The position numbers and the translations under genes are program-made. A stretch of DNA of 64,000 bases from Cladopsammia gracilis (taxonomy: Eukaryota; Cnidaria; Anthozoa; Scleractinia; Dendrophylliidae), in the NCBI GenBank assembly GCA_022457155.1, contig JAJGOT010000707.1, positions 264,911-328,910 of the forward strand, given 5' to 3'. This document shows, in pieces, positions 46,761-57,714 of this stretch (its first letter is position 1; every line of letters begins with the position of its first letter). The notes below the pieces were generated by a model, which made no database searches, was not told the origin of the DNA, and worked only from the letters and a program-made list of their open reading frames with translations.

Positions 46761-47797
46761 GCCAGAAGCTGAAGCACGCCGATTAAAAGCTAAATCAGTA
46801 TTTCATTTTGGGATTTCCGCTATTGTTTTATATCCATATATACGGAATGATTTGATCAGATTTTTTCGAATTTAAAGTAACTGAGTAAGGCTTAAGTCTA
46901 TCCAGTAATCAAACTAGAGCAGAATACTAATCTGCTTAAATGGCGTTATAAGCGTGATACATTTTGGCGGGAATTCCCAGATTTATGGCGGGCTTGTATT
47001 TGACTCTAAGGATCTGTCGTCTGTCGTATGTAACTTCAAATGATTCTTATAAAATCGAATACTAAGAACTTACAGAATTTCGCTTCATTTATTCGCGGAC
47101 TTGAAGCATCGATAAAATGAGTGTACGAATTGCTAAAAGCTTACAAGTATTCCGACCTAATGTTTAATTTTATCCGTCGTTCGCCCGCACGGCAGAATTA
47201 ATTGTGCCTGATCAGGTAAAATTCCCTACAGCAGAGGTTTCGCCTTAAATCTGCTTAAATTCCGACGGTCAAAAACAAAAAAATCATCTACATACCTTCC
47301 TTTGAAGCCTCAGTTCTATTTCTTAGTCGGTCACTTACCGCTACGGCCGCCGTTTTCCTCGTTTGGATTTTCAATTCTTTGCGAAACATCATACAAATAC
47401 ACTTGCACCGGATGGATCGACGCACAAGTGACCAATAAAAGCTAATCAAGTCGATAAGAGCCCAAGCATGGCGATAAAACGCAATAAACATCGAAAAATC
47501 CATTGCTAAACAGCGCGAAAGTTACGCAGCAAAATATTATTTCCCGTGGTTTCGTAATTTATGTCTAGTCTGCCGCAAAGAGATCAAATTTATTTTTGCT
47601 GAATATTAATTACAATACCTATTAATAGGTTTTTATAAGTCTGTTTTTCCCTCTGAAAACGACAGCTTTAGACAGATATGGTTTATTGGGTGCGAAAAGG
47701 AATGTGTGAAAACTAATTAAAATTTATTCGAACGCGTGGACCTCCAAGGCGAATGTGGACCCCTAATGCGTGCATTAAAATCGACCCTCTGGCTTGT

Positions 47798-48512
47798 GAT
47801 GAATGAAAGAAAAACTGCAGAAAAACTCATAGCTAAACCCACCTATCAACACCATACAGTTTTTGATGAAAATCTAATAGCTGTTCATATGAAGCGAAAG
47901 AAAATGTTTTTCAATAAACCAATTCTCTGTGGTATGTCAATACTTGAAATATCAAAGGATCTCATTTTTAAATTTCATTATGAATATATGAAACCAAAAT
48001 ATGGGAATAAAGCCAAGCTGTTATTTACAGATACTGATTCTTTATGCTATGAAATTGAAACGGAAGATGTATACAAAGATTTAATAATCGATGTTAAGGA
48101 TCGATTTGATACTTCAAATTATCCAAAGAATCATCCCTCAGGAATGCCAGTAATGAATAAAAAGGTTAATGGCTTTATGAAAGATGAAGCTGGAGGAAAG
48201 ATAATAGAAGAATTTGTTGGATTACGCCCTAAATTATACAGCTATAAATTATTTGAAACTGACGGCGGAGACAAAAAATGCAAAGGAGTGAAGAAACAAA
48301 CCATCAAAAAACATATATCCCATGAAGATTTTAAAGAATGCCTCTTTAATGGCCAAAGTCAAATGCGGCAAATGAATTTTATCAGAAGCCATCAACATGA
48401 AATATATTCAGAAACAGTTAATAAAACTGCTCTATCTGCGGATGATGATAAACGCTTCATATTGCCAGATAAAATTCATACCCTTGCTTGGGGGAATTGG
48501 AGGGTACCATAA
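47798..48512 (+). pseudogene. Polinton/adintovirus-type DNA polymerase B, C-terminal part
   Basis: The uninterrupted frame reads AEKLIAKPTY, MFFNKPILCGMSILE, then motif C in LLFTDTDSLCYEIE (about 48025) and the thumb region, ending LAWGNWRVP and a stop at 48510-48512. It is the natural C-terminus of the polymerase and carries the catalytic Asp pair. Upstream in-phase codons (47736-47797) belong to the insertion. Confidence 0.85.
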
Positions 48513-48544
48513 AAATATGAAATAAATAAATATTTGTAAATAAA

Positions 48545-49105
48545 ATGACCCCCAATATAATCAAGATTGAAGATGTTAATGTGAAAAAATTGAGTGTTGT
48601 GTATAAGAATAATAAGGGTACTTCAATGAGAGGCGAGGTTAAATATTCTGGCAAACGAGTTAATTTTATGATGGAGACTATGATTCGGATAGAGCCAGCA
48701 ACATTTGCAATGGAAGGGTTTGAGAATGATTCTTTTATCATCCTGTTAGAAGATTCAGATGAAACTGTTAAACTTCTTAATCCAATTAAGCATAAAATTA
48801 AGTAAGCGGCGATTGCTAAACAATCATTTATACCTAGAGGGGTAAAATTACGAAATTTATTTTCTGAATCTATGGATGGAGTAGATTATACAAAGATTGA
48901 TTTCAAAGATAATACTGTTTTCACAGTGGGTGGGAAAGATGATGATATTGTTAATTACCTTTTAAGTGATCTCACGACTAAGATTGTTTTTCAACCATAT
49001 ATTGGCGTAATCGCTAACTCATTATGTTTTGGTTTTGAAGCAGTATCTGTTGATTTACAAACAATTGATTCATCAGCTGAAAATAATTTTACAGATATAT
49101 GGTAA
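48545..49105 (+). pseudogene. Small unknown gene downstream of polymerase, one in-frame stop
   Basis: Starts MTPNIIKIEDVNVKKLSV 33 bp after the polymerase stop. The frame runs 187 codons with one TAA at 48803-48805 and resumes in phase. The first half has alternating beta-like residues (VVYKNNKGTSMRGEV). The second contains VDYTKIDFKDNTVFTV and ends with an acidic tail. No domain is recognised. Its position directly after the polymerase suggests a structural or accessory gene of the same element. Confidence 0.55.
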
Positions 49106-49261
49106 TGATATACTGTTATATCATTACTAAATTAATTACTTCCCAAACACCCATTTGATAATTAAATTATATTTTTAAAATTATTATTAATGTAATATCA
49201 TTGCCAGATTAATTAAATTACTTAAATAATGAATTATTAATTTTCTAAGGAAATATATACC

Positions 49262-49268
49262 CATTTGT
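49262..49268. repeat. 7-bp direct repeat catttgt, left
   Basis: Matches 50539-50545 on the other side of the 49269-50538 element. Confidence 0.6.
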
Positions 49269-49795
49269 CACAGGGAGCAGAGGAGCCAAATTTGACCTTT
49301 ACGCGTTCGATCTTCGATCTGTTGTTTACGAGTCTGTTTTTCGCCCCAGCGGGACCCCAAGCGTAATCGGAGCTTTCGTTGGGTAACCGCAGATTGCTGA
49401 CTGTGGGCGCCACAAAATCGTAACGCAGCAAGAAGAGAGACAAGGGAGGAAACAGATTTGAGCCTATTTTTTGATCCCCGATTACTCGCTTTTGATTCAA
49501 TAAAAAGTTCTGATTTTTGGCACGTAGCTTTATATGGAGAGTCTCTGGACAGCTTTTCAACAATTTCAATGCAGAGATCCATCAAACGCTCCTTTCGGTG
49601 ATCGCTCTTTATGGCGTTCAAAGTTGACTTTCGTAGGATGTGGACCGCAACATACTGGTGACGGAAATACGTCATACGAGAGGTGTGCGCATGACCGGAA
49701 GCCTTTGGCATGAGTTTATTTATAAACTGAACAATGTTAGCGTCTTTTCCACGAAAACATGCCATCTTTTCCGGAATATCTTCGATCAGTGCCAT
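49268..49795 (-). CDS. ORF within the foldback element, unknown
   Basis: 175 codons from ATG 49795, MALIEDIPEKMACFRGKDAN. The first about 110 residues look protein-like, while the last 60 are encoded by the terminal inverted repeat and are basic. No domain is recognised. It could be a remnant of the element's gene or a chance frame in a captured exon. Confidence 0.3.
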   Translation of the reverse strand: MALIEDIPEKMACFRGKDANIVQFINKLMPKASGHAHTSRMTYFRHQYVAVHILRKSTLNAIKSDHRKERLMDLCIEIVEKLSRDSPYKATCQKSELFIESKASNRGSKNRLKSVSSLVSLLAALRFCGAHSQQSAVTQRKLRLRLGSRWGEKQTRKQQIEDRTRKGQIWLLCSL

Positions 49796-50538
49796 TTTTG
49801 TCCGCTAGGTGAATATTGTGAATAATGTGAATATTGTAAAGGTCTGCGAAGGAAACAAGCAAGCTCGATAAAATGTAAGGACGTGGTGGATAGGCTAAGC
49901 TATAGATGAATTCAGGGCCACTTCTTTGCGTTGACAAAGCAAACTGGCCGAGTTTAAAAGCGATATCTTTTAAAATAGTGAAGATATAGTTCCGCAAAGT
50001 CGGCAAATTTCACAGACGTTTGTATCGCGTGGCCAAATTTCTTGCCTACAACGCGCGCGTCTGTGAAATGTGTCGACTTTGCGGAGCTATATCTCCACTA
50101 TTTTAAAAGATATCGCTTTTAAACTCGGCCACTTTGCTAATTTTGAGATGCTTTTTCCAGCAGTATCGATGGATTTTTGCTGTTAGGCCAATATAAAAAT
50201 TTGGAAAAACCGTCACAAGGTCTATTTTGAACGGTTGGCATAACTTCCGTTTTATTGACGGCATGTCACTTTCGAAGTTTTTACTTCCGTCACCAGTATG
50301 TTGCGGTCCACATCTAACGAGTCACGTGGTACTATGTTTCTTCCCTTGTCTCTTTTTCTTCTCGGCACTTCGTGCCTCGCTCGGAAAGCTTACGCTTTCC
50401 GGAAAGCGCCGATTACGCTTGGGGTCCCGCTGGGGGAAAAACTCGAAAACAACAGATCGAATAACGCAAGACAACGCGCGTTTTAAGCTCAAAAATCAAA
50501 CGCGTATTCGGTCAAATTTGGCTCCTCTGCTCCCTGTG
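49269..50538. mobile_element. 1.27 kb foldback element with CACAGGGAGCAGAGG ends
   Basis: CACAGGGAGCAGAGGAGCCA at the left is mirrored at the right, flanked by catttgt on both sides (7 bp; an 8-bp hAT-type duplication with one mutation is possible). Inner palindromes are centred near 50020 (AAAGCGATATCTTTTAAAAT mirrored) and around the CCGTCACCAGTATGTTGCGG motif. It contains one open frame. Confidence 0.75.
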
Positions 50539-50545
50539 CATTTGT

Positions 50546-50975
50546 TAGGGAATTAATAGTATATTAACTTACATTGGATAAAAATATAATTAAATTTATT
50601 TTAAAATTATTTTTTTATTTTATTTTATATTTTTAACAAATGTAAATCATTTCACTAGGAAATAAATCTAGTATATTACTTTACATTGGATAAAAATATA
50701 ATTAAATTTATTTTAAAATTATTTTTTTATATATATTTTTAACAAAGGTAAATCATTTCACTAGGAAATAAATCAAGTATATTACTTAACATTGGCTAAA
50801 AATATAATTAAATTTATTTTTAAAATTATTTTTTATTTTATTTTTCCCTAATGTAAATCATTTCACTAGGAAATAAATCTAATATTACTTTACATTGGAT
50901 AAAAATATAATTAAATTTATTTTTAAAATTATTTTCTTTATTTTATTTTATATTTTTTAACAAATGTAAATAAAA
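50546..50975. repeat. AT-rich tandem repeat, about 108-bp unit, four copies
   Basis: TTACATTGGATAAAAATATA recurs at about 50570, 50678, 50786 and 50888, and ATTTCACTAGGAAATAAATC precedes each inner unit. Confidence 0.85.
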
Positions 50976-51001
50976 TATTATTATTTTTGCCAGTATGTAA
51001 A

Positions 51002-51154
51002 ATGTGGGTTTTAGTTGATGAAAATGATTTAAGAGTAGGAGATAGGCATTCTTCTATAGCTTCATTGGCTAAAGAATTAGGATATACAAGGCAACATATA
51101 AATCAATCATTAAAAAATAAAAAGAATGTTTTTATCTTGGAACCAAATCAGTGA
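51002..51154 (+). CDS. Small helix-turn-helix protein (50 residues)
   Basis: ATG 51002 to TGA 51152-51154. Residues 17-38 read SSIASLAKELGYTRQHINQS, a convincing helix-turn-helix of the kind used to bind DNA. It is followed six bases later by a second gene with a related motif. The AT-rich coding style matches the polymerase block, so it probably belongs to the same Polinton-like element and may be a small regulator (inference). Confidence 0.55.
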   Translation: MWVLVDENDLRVGDRHSSIASLAKELGYTRQHINQSLKNKKNVFILEPNQ

Positions 51155-51159
51155 GAATT

Positions 51160-51399
51160 ATGAAACAATATAGGCCATATTTCGCTATAGTTGATGGCCC
51201 ATCATCAATTGAAACAATAAAATAATTTGAAACGATGATAGAAATGGCTAAATACATTGGAGTTACTCGCCAAGCTGTGTATGCGGCATTTAAAAGGTGG
51301 GATGAAGATGAAGGAAGATTTGTAAAGAAAGATGGAATGAAATATTATCTAAACCGTATAATACCTCATGGGACTGAATATACAGATCCCTGGGAATAA
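51160..51399 (+). pseudogene. Second small helix-turn-helix gene, one in-frame stop
   Basis: From ATG 51160 the frame runs 80 codons to TAA 51397-51399, with one TAA at 51223-51225. The second part reads MAKYIGVTRQAVYAAFKRWD, matching the TRQ-centred motif of the gene just upstream. The C-terminus is KKDGMKYYLNRI. A restart at ATG 51232 or 51241 could still give a short DNA-binding product. Confidence 0.5.
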
Positions 51400-51476
51400 A
51401 GGAGTAATGTCCAGGATTGCACGCAGCTACGAAAATTACTAAATTAACTAATTTTTGCTATGGTTGGGTGACAACT

Positions 51477-53165
51477 GCTAAAATTACGAAAACTACAAAA
51501 AATAGTAAAATTCGTCATCCCAGGAGAAAGGAGACGAGAAAGGAGGCAGAAGGTACCGACGGAAACTGCAAAAACTACGAAAACTGCGAAATTTACAAAA
51601 ACTGCGAAAAATAGTAAAATTCGTCATCCCAGGAGAAAGGGGACGAAAGAGGAGGCAGAAGGTACCAACGAAAACTGCGAAAACTACGAAAACTGCGAAA
51701 ATTACAAAAACTACGAAAAATAGTAAAATTCGTCATCCCAGGAAAAAAGAGACGAGAGAGGAGGCAGAAGGTACCAACGAAAACTGCGAAAACTACGAAT
51801 ACTGCGAAAACTGCGAAAAGTACGAAAACTACGAAAAATAGTAAAATTTGTCATCCAGGAAAAAGGAGACGAGAGAGGAGGCAGAAGGTACCGACGAAAA
51901 CTGCGAAAAATACGAATACTGCGAAAACTGCGAAAATTACGAAAACTACGAAAAATAGTAAAATTTTGTCATCCCAGGAAAAAGGAGACGAGAGAGGAGG
52001 CAGAAGGTACCGACGAAAACTGCGAAAAGTACGACTACTGCGAAAACTGCAAAAATTGCGAAAACTACGAAAAATAGTAATATTCGTCATCCCAGGATAA
52101 AGGGGACGAGAGAGGAGGCAGAAGGTACCAACGAAAACTGCGAAAAGTACGAAAACTGCGAAAATTACGAAAACTGCGAAAAATAGTAAAATTCGTCATC
52201 CCAGGAAAAAAGAGACGAGAGAGGAGGCAGAAGGTACCAACGAAAACTGTGAAAACTACGAATACTGCGAAAATTACGAAAACTGCGAAAAATAGTAAAA
52301 TTCGTCATCCCAGGAGAAAGGGGACGAGAGAGGAGGCAGAAGGTACCATCGAAAACTGCGAAAACTACAAAAACTGCGAAAATTACGAAAACTGCGAAAA
52401 ATAGTAAAATTCGCCATCCCAGGAGAAAGGGGACGAGAGAGGAGGCAGAAAGGCACCGACGAAAACTGCGAATACTGCGAAAACTACAAAAATTACGAAA
52501 ACTGCAAAAAATAGTAAAATTCATCTCCCCAGAAAAAGGAGAGGAGAGAGGAGGCAGAAAGGCACCGACGAAAACTGCGAAAACTACGAATACTGCGAAA
52601 ATTACGAAAACTGCGAAAAATAGTAAAATTCGTCTTCCCCAGAAAAAGGGACGAGTGACAAGGCAGAAAGGCTCCGACAAAAACTGTGAAAACTACGAAT
52701 ACTACAAAAATTACCAAAACTGTGAAAAATAGTAAAATTCGTCATCCCAGGAAAAAGGGGACGAGAGAGAAGGCAGAAAGGCACCGACGTAAACTACGAA
52801 AACTATGAATACTGCAAAAACTACAAAAATTACCAAAACTGCGAAAAATAGTAAAATTTGTCTTCCCCAGAAAAAGGGGACAAGCAGAAAGGCACCGACA
52901 AAAACTGCGAAAACTATGAATACTGCGAAAATTACGAAAACTGTGAAAAATTCGTCACCCCAGGAAAAAGGGGACAATAGAGAAGGCAGTAGGGCACCGA
53001 CTAAAACTGTGAAAAATAGTAATTCATCAAACCAGCTGTGAAAAATAGTAAAAATCATCATCCCCACTAAATGGGGATGAGGGACAAGGAAGAAGGGCAC
53101 CAACAAAAATTGGAAAATTAAGAAAACTGCAAAAAAAAAAAAATAATAAATTAATAAAATTTCTC
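51477..53165. repeat. 1.7 kb minisatellite, about 110-125-bp unit, about 15 copies
   Basis: Each unit has TAGTAAAATTCGTCATCCCA, GGAGGCAGAAGG, ACCGACGAAAACTGCG and then 3-6 copies of a 9-10-bp subrepeat (GAAAACTRC). The subrepeat number sets unit length. Long Phe/Arg/Ser-rich frames on the minus strand are a by-product. The right end decays into AT-rich sequence. Confidence 0.95.
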
Positions 53166-53711
53166 ATTCTCATAAAAAGGGGATTAGATCCCTTTTAGTT
53201 TGCTGCTGATATACAGCAATTGAAATTATTTTAAGTCAATAGGTGAGCATCATTTAAGTACTGTCTTATACCCTGCACACTTTTTAACTAGTTTATTAAT
53301 AATTATTACTTATAGTAAGCTTGTTATAATACAATAGCTTACTGTCAATGGTAAGTGTGAAAGCACAACTTACGAGCAACACAAAAACAAAATAAAGGCA
53401 ATATGCGTATACTTACAAATTCCTTGAAGCCAAGAAAAATGTTGTACCAATCCTCTCTCTAGTTTGATGTTTCACATTGTCAATATAATTGTAACTCCGC
53501 TTATTGCGAAACTGCAGTAATAATCACGGCTCATCAGTGAAGATGTAAATTATATTCACTTGTTGGAAAGACATTCGAATAAAATAACACTCTTGTGGAA
53601 GTTTTAGTAAAGTCCTTGTCTAAATTTGTCAACATTCGATCTGTTAATCAGTATGTTACATATGCCCCAATGATGCTGTGAAGCCAATTCAATGATCTGA
53701 ACGGTTACTGG
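53166..53711. other. AT-rich stretch, nothing recognised
   Basis: No protein-like frame and no repeat structure seen before the duplicated block A. Confidence 0.5.
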
Positions 53712-54225
53712 GTTTGCAATATTTTGGAAATATTATACATCTACTAGATAGCCCGCGATGTGCTCTACAAGATAAGGTAAATATTATGGGTTGTGGCACT
53801 GCTGGGGTCCGTGACGTCATCCAAAATGGCCGCCGAGACGGCCGCCATCTTGGATTTTACTAAAAATTCAAATTTTTCGGGAAAATCTGGAAATTGCAAA
53901 TATTGTTTGCTAGAGTTGCAAAATAACATACAATTAAACATTTTGATGCTTTTGGTAGCATTTTATATGTTTTTTGCTGTAAAAAGGAGAAAAAGACGCA
54001 TTTTTATTCAAAACTGGGTAGGCCTCATGTTACTTATGACGTCATATCTCGATACCATAGCAACCGGTAGTCTCCAAACTTTAGCCAAATGTGTCTCAAG
54101 GAGAAACCAACAGCTACTGAAAACAGCATGTGTTAATCTTAAATGGTCTTGAAAGTATCGGAGATAAACCTAAAGGGAAGGACTGGCAACCACCCATCCC
54201 CCCCCCCCCCCTTGTACGTCGAGGG
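53712..54225 (+). mobile_element. piggyBac-type MITE, copy 3, left end missing
   Basis: Begins inside the element at TTTGCAATATTTTGG and ends CGAGGG before TTAA (54226-54229). It shares extra internal sequence (TACCATAGCAACCGG, AGGAGAAACCAACAGC) with the 59484 copy that is absent from the two copies in the 8.1 kb element, so there are two subfamilies. Confidence 0.8.
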
Positions 54226-54339
54226 TTAATTGTCGAGCGCTTCTTACACGAGCCTCTGGCCTTGTGAGATTGGGTAACAACCCCCTACATTTATCGACTT
54301 TAAATAAATTATTACTATTACTAACTCTTTGTAAACAAT

Positions 54340-54523
54340 AGGCCATTTGCACGATGACGTCAAATGACTACAACTACCACAATCCTTCAGTTTTTTGGTT
54401 TGTAGTGCAAATTAGGGCCATTGTTATTTAAACCTCACTGGGATTACAAAATTTAAATAAGAAAAGAAAAACGAAATGAATTCTGGTAGTTGTAGTTAAA
54501 TGGCGCCATCGTGCAAATGGCTT
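54340..54523. mobile_element. 184-bp MITE with AT target duplication (ISL2EU-like)
   Basis: AGGCCATTTGCACGATG at the left and CATCGTGCAAATGGCTT at the right, flanked by AT (54338-54339 and 54524-54525). The paralogous block at 60186-60197 reads AAACAATTAAAC with one AT and no insert, which proves the insertion and its 2-bp duplication. Confidence 0.85.
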
Positions 54524-55349
54524 ATTAAACAGCGTTCTCGAATTTCAATAATATTATTCTGCTCTATGAAAGAGTAGAATAATAAGAAGCAAAAATTGAT
54601 TTACTAATAGTGCGGATTGTTTTGAAGGTGTTGGTCAAAAAATACATATATAATGAAACAAAATTTGTACTAAAAAGTATTTAACACCCATTTTGGATAT
54701 TTTTGGCGCGCAGGTTTAAGAGGAGCGATCCGAAGATTAAAGTGTTCAGCTTCAAAAGAAAGCATAAATAATAGATTAGCTGGATATTGCGTTGAAGTCG
54801 AACATTTATGGACATTGTCTGCAATACATGAATATAAACGATTAACGTTCTGAATATAGACTCAGAGAAAATGTTCCACTTTCGCCTTAGAATGCATTAA
54901 ATGGCTGATGTTTATCTAGAGAAAAATCTGACCTAAAATGAAAGATAAATATTAAAGAAACAGGTGCACAATTTCGCATTTTGTTGTCTGAATTCTGGGC
55001 ACTCATTGCGATAAATCGAATGACTTTTATCGTCCAAAAACTAAAAAAAGAAATGAGTACTTAGTTTATACCAACTATATCTTCCCCGATCACAACATAG
55101 CGCACAGGCTCCTCTTACTATCGCATTAAAAATATTTCAAACGGGTAGCTTTTAATGCGTCAGAGGCTATGAAATGGGTAGAACGCTTTTGTTGAAATTG
55201 TTATCTTGTTTGCCTGTTAATAAATTACAAAAACAAGCTTGTTCGCCGGTTCAGTAATAAATTTTAATGGTGAGTAGACATTTTTATTCCTCACGGTGAG
55301 GTTAATAAATTTGTCGTCCCTCGGGAGCTGAGCCGCGTGAATTCGGGCG

Positions 55350-55445
<96 letters not shown>

Positions 55446-55475
55446 TGATTTTCAAAAATATAGCTACTTGAGATA

Positions 55476-55531
<56 letters not shown>

Positions 55532-55630
55532 TTGTATTCCTATCAAAAACGTCACCTATTTGATGGGAATACAAAAGGTATATATATATATAGATATATA
55601 TTTCTCAAGTAGCTATGTTATATATATATA
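55350..55630. repeat. (AT)n tracts with nested hairpins
   Basis: (TA)n at 55351-55437, 55471-55527 and 55578-55600. CCTTTTGTATTCC and its complement GGGAATACAAAAGG are at 55526-55580, and TAGCTACTTGAGA and its complement near 55460 and 55605. The whole can fold as one large hairpin. Confidence 0.9.
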
Positions 55631-57714
55631 ATTGATGGTGTCCGGCAGTTGCCTGGCAACAAAAATCGCGACCGCTGACAATGGCGTGTTCATGTTTATT
55701 CATGGCGGCCGTGCCGGCGGCCGTTTAATTATACTCACATTCTGTGAAAAAATGTTTACCCTCGGTGAAACACAACCAATTTCTGATGCAAATGAAAAAG
55801 AACAGCAAAGACAACAACGCTGGATTCCACAAGTGGCTGGAAATCCTTGTCCGTGACAATTAACCACCGAAACTCCGCTGAACGCTGACTTGAAATTCAG
55901 CGCGATCGCGATCGAGCAACAAAGAGACAACGAGAGCATAGATTACAAAAACTTCGAACAGCCTTGACACACCGTTTGACTAGGTTCAAACGCCTTGACA
56001 AAATGCCGCCATTAGAATTCTGAAAGAAATCGAAAGGAGAGGCGACACCGACTGGAAGTGTTGGACAAAATGATTCTGTTTGTAGACGCAACGAGAGGCG
56101 GCAAGAATTACACGATCAGCTAAATACTCGTGACGAATATCTTTCATACCTGATACGGTAGGTAAAAGCAAACACTGATTACAGGAAAGGCTCAGAGAGA
56201 AGAAGAGCGATTAAGAAATGTAGCTCAAATCACAGGCTAAACTACTGAGAGGATAATCAAACATTGAAACATAATTCTCTTACTACACACTGTAGTTTGA
56301 TGTTTATTGATATTCTCACTAACGTCACTAAGGAACTTTTTAAATGATCAAAACTATAGATAAATGATCAAAACTACAGATCACACAGGTGGAAATTATT
56401 TCATAAATATCCAACATTTACATGATGTAGCATTGTTTGTGAATGAAACAGTGAGTTGTATACGTATACAGTATCTTGAGTTTACAGCATTCTTCATAAA
56501 ATAGTTCAATATGAAATAACATTCGAATGGTTTAGTAAGGAGAATTTCTGTTTACAATTTGGATAAAAACATTTTGTTAGGAAAAAAAAAACAATTTTCT
56601 GTTAGCAATAATGACCAGCTAATGTCAATGTGTAGCAACTGTATACATGTAGCTAAACACATGACACATCAACATTACTACTTCACATTTATTATTGGAA
56701 CGGTGATCAGTATCTTAAATCTCCTCACAATATCAGTATACAAGCCAGTACATAGATTATACAAATTGAGAACCTGATCACCTTCAACATAAGTTGTCTG
56801 TGGAAATTGAATACAAATTCACTGTAGTTATATGGCTATGTGAACTGCATTCACACCAGTAAGGAGAATGTACATCAACAAATTAATTTTGATTTCAAGA
56901 TTTTTAAAGGCGCTAACTGATCATGAAGGCCTAAATCCTGGTCTTAACCTACGAATTCTCCATCCAGGTCTCTATACATTGCTTATGGTATTTGCAGAGA
57001 ATCTGTTGCTTCATCTTGAATATTCATGTTTTGTAATCAATTTTGTAATTCCCATGACCTGTTTCCAAAATATAGTATTGTTACTGCTGAGAGAATTATC
57101 ATGCCATTTTCATCATTGAGTTGTTATTTTTTGGACAACATCACTTTTCAGCAGCAGTAACCTCCTGTGATCTCAACCATTCAAACGAATAGAGAATTGC
57201 GTTATCAATTGTTTGATTCCCAGTATATAGAACAAAAACTATAGTAGTATGTACTGGCGTACAGGAGATAGCACTCAAGTTTCAAAAGTGGAATTTAATT
57301 GAGACAATCAAAATAAACAGAACACCACTGCATATTGTCCTGGACCCATGTCCCACAACAGTACTTAATACATCCACTTTCAGACCAATTTTCCTTCTGA
57401 CAAAAATTAATGAAGATAGGTGGGTGGGGGGGGAGGCAGTCCAATGGCAGTTACAGCGACCCACAGCTCAAAACCCAACACTGACCAACACCAGCTCCCA
57501 TTTATTTTATTTTAGGAAGACAGGGCATAAAGTACAAGTTAAATTGAAGAGACTGAGAACGAAAATGTCTCAACTTTAAATGAGGTCATTGCCAGCAAGC
57601 AACCCAACCTCTCCATTTAAATCAGAAATTCCATCTCTTCCTCCCACATCGCTAAAATTTTGCAGTGCATCCTTCCCCGAGTTTCGCGAGGTTCTGCGAG
57701 ACACGTATTTCTAG
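55631..57714. other. 2.1 kb without recognisable gene
   Basis: Contains GGCGGCCGTGCCGGCGGCC near 55703 and a moderately protein-like stretch at 55780-56160 (EKEQQRQQRWIPQ, LNTRDEYLSYLI) broken by several stops. Duplicated ATGATCAAAACTAYAGAT occurs at about 56345 and 56365. Nothing is assignable. Confidence 0.4.

Larger units (their letters stand above)
44507..47797. mobile_element. 3.3 kb inverted-repeat insertion in the polymerase gene
   Basis: ACAAGCCAGAGCCCCGATTT at the left is mirrored by AAATCGACCCTCTGGCTTGT at the right (17 of 20 matching), and polymerase coding resumes just beyond. No transposase was found. It contains AATCGAAC minirepeats and a 150-bp satellite array. The target duplication is unclear (ATCATA left, GATGAAT right), so the exact ends are uncertain by about 10 bp. 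Apart from these repeats, 45070-45640 and 46760-47735 hold no recognised gene. Confidence 0.6.
53712..55280 (+). repeat. Duplicated block A, copy 1
   Basis: Matches 59568-60941 in direct orientation over the MITE and its right flank (for example TTGTCGAGCGCTTCTTACAC, AACGGGTAGCTTTTAATGCG). It is longer by the 184-bp MITE at 54340. No gene is recognised in the flank. Confidence 0.85.

Noticed and set aside
51851..53106. Long minus-strand frames rich in Phe, Arg and Ser
   Set aside because: They are translations of the minisatellite and appear in several phases.
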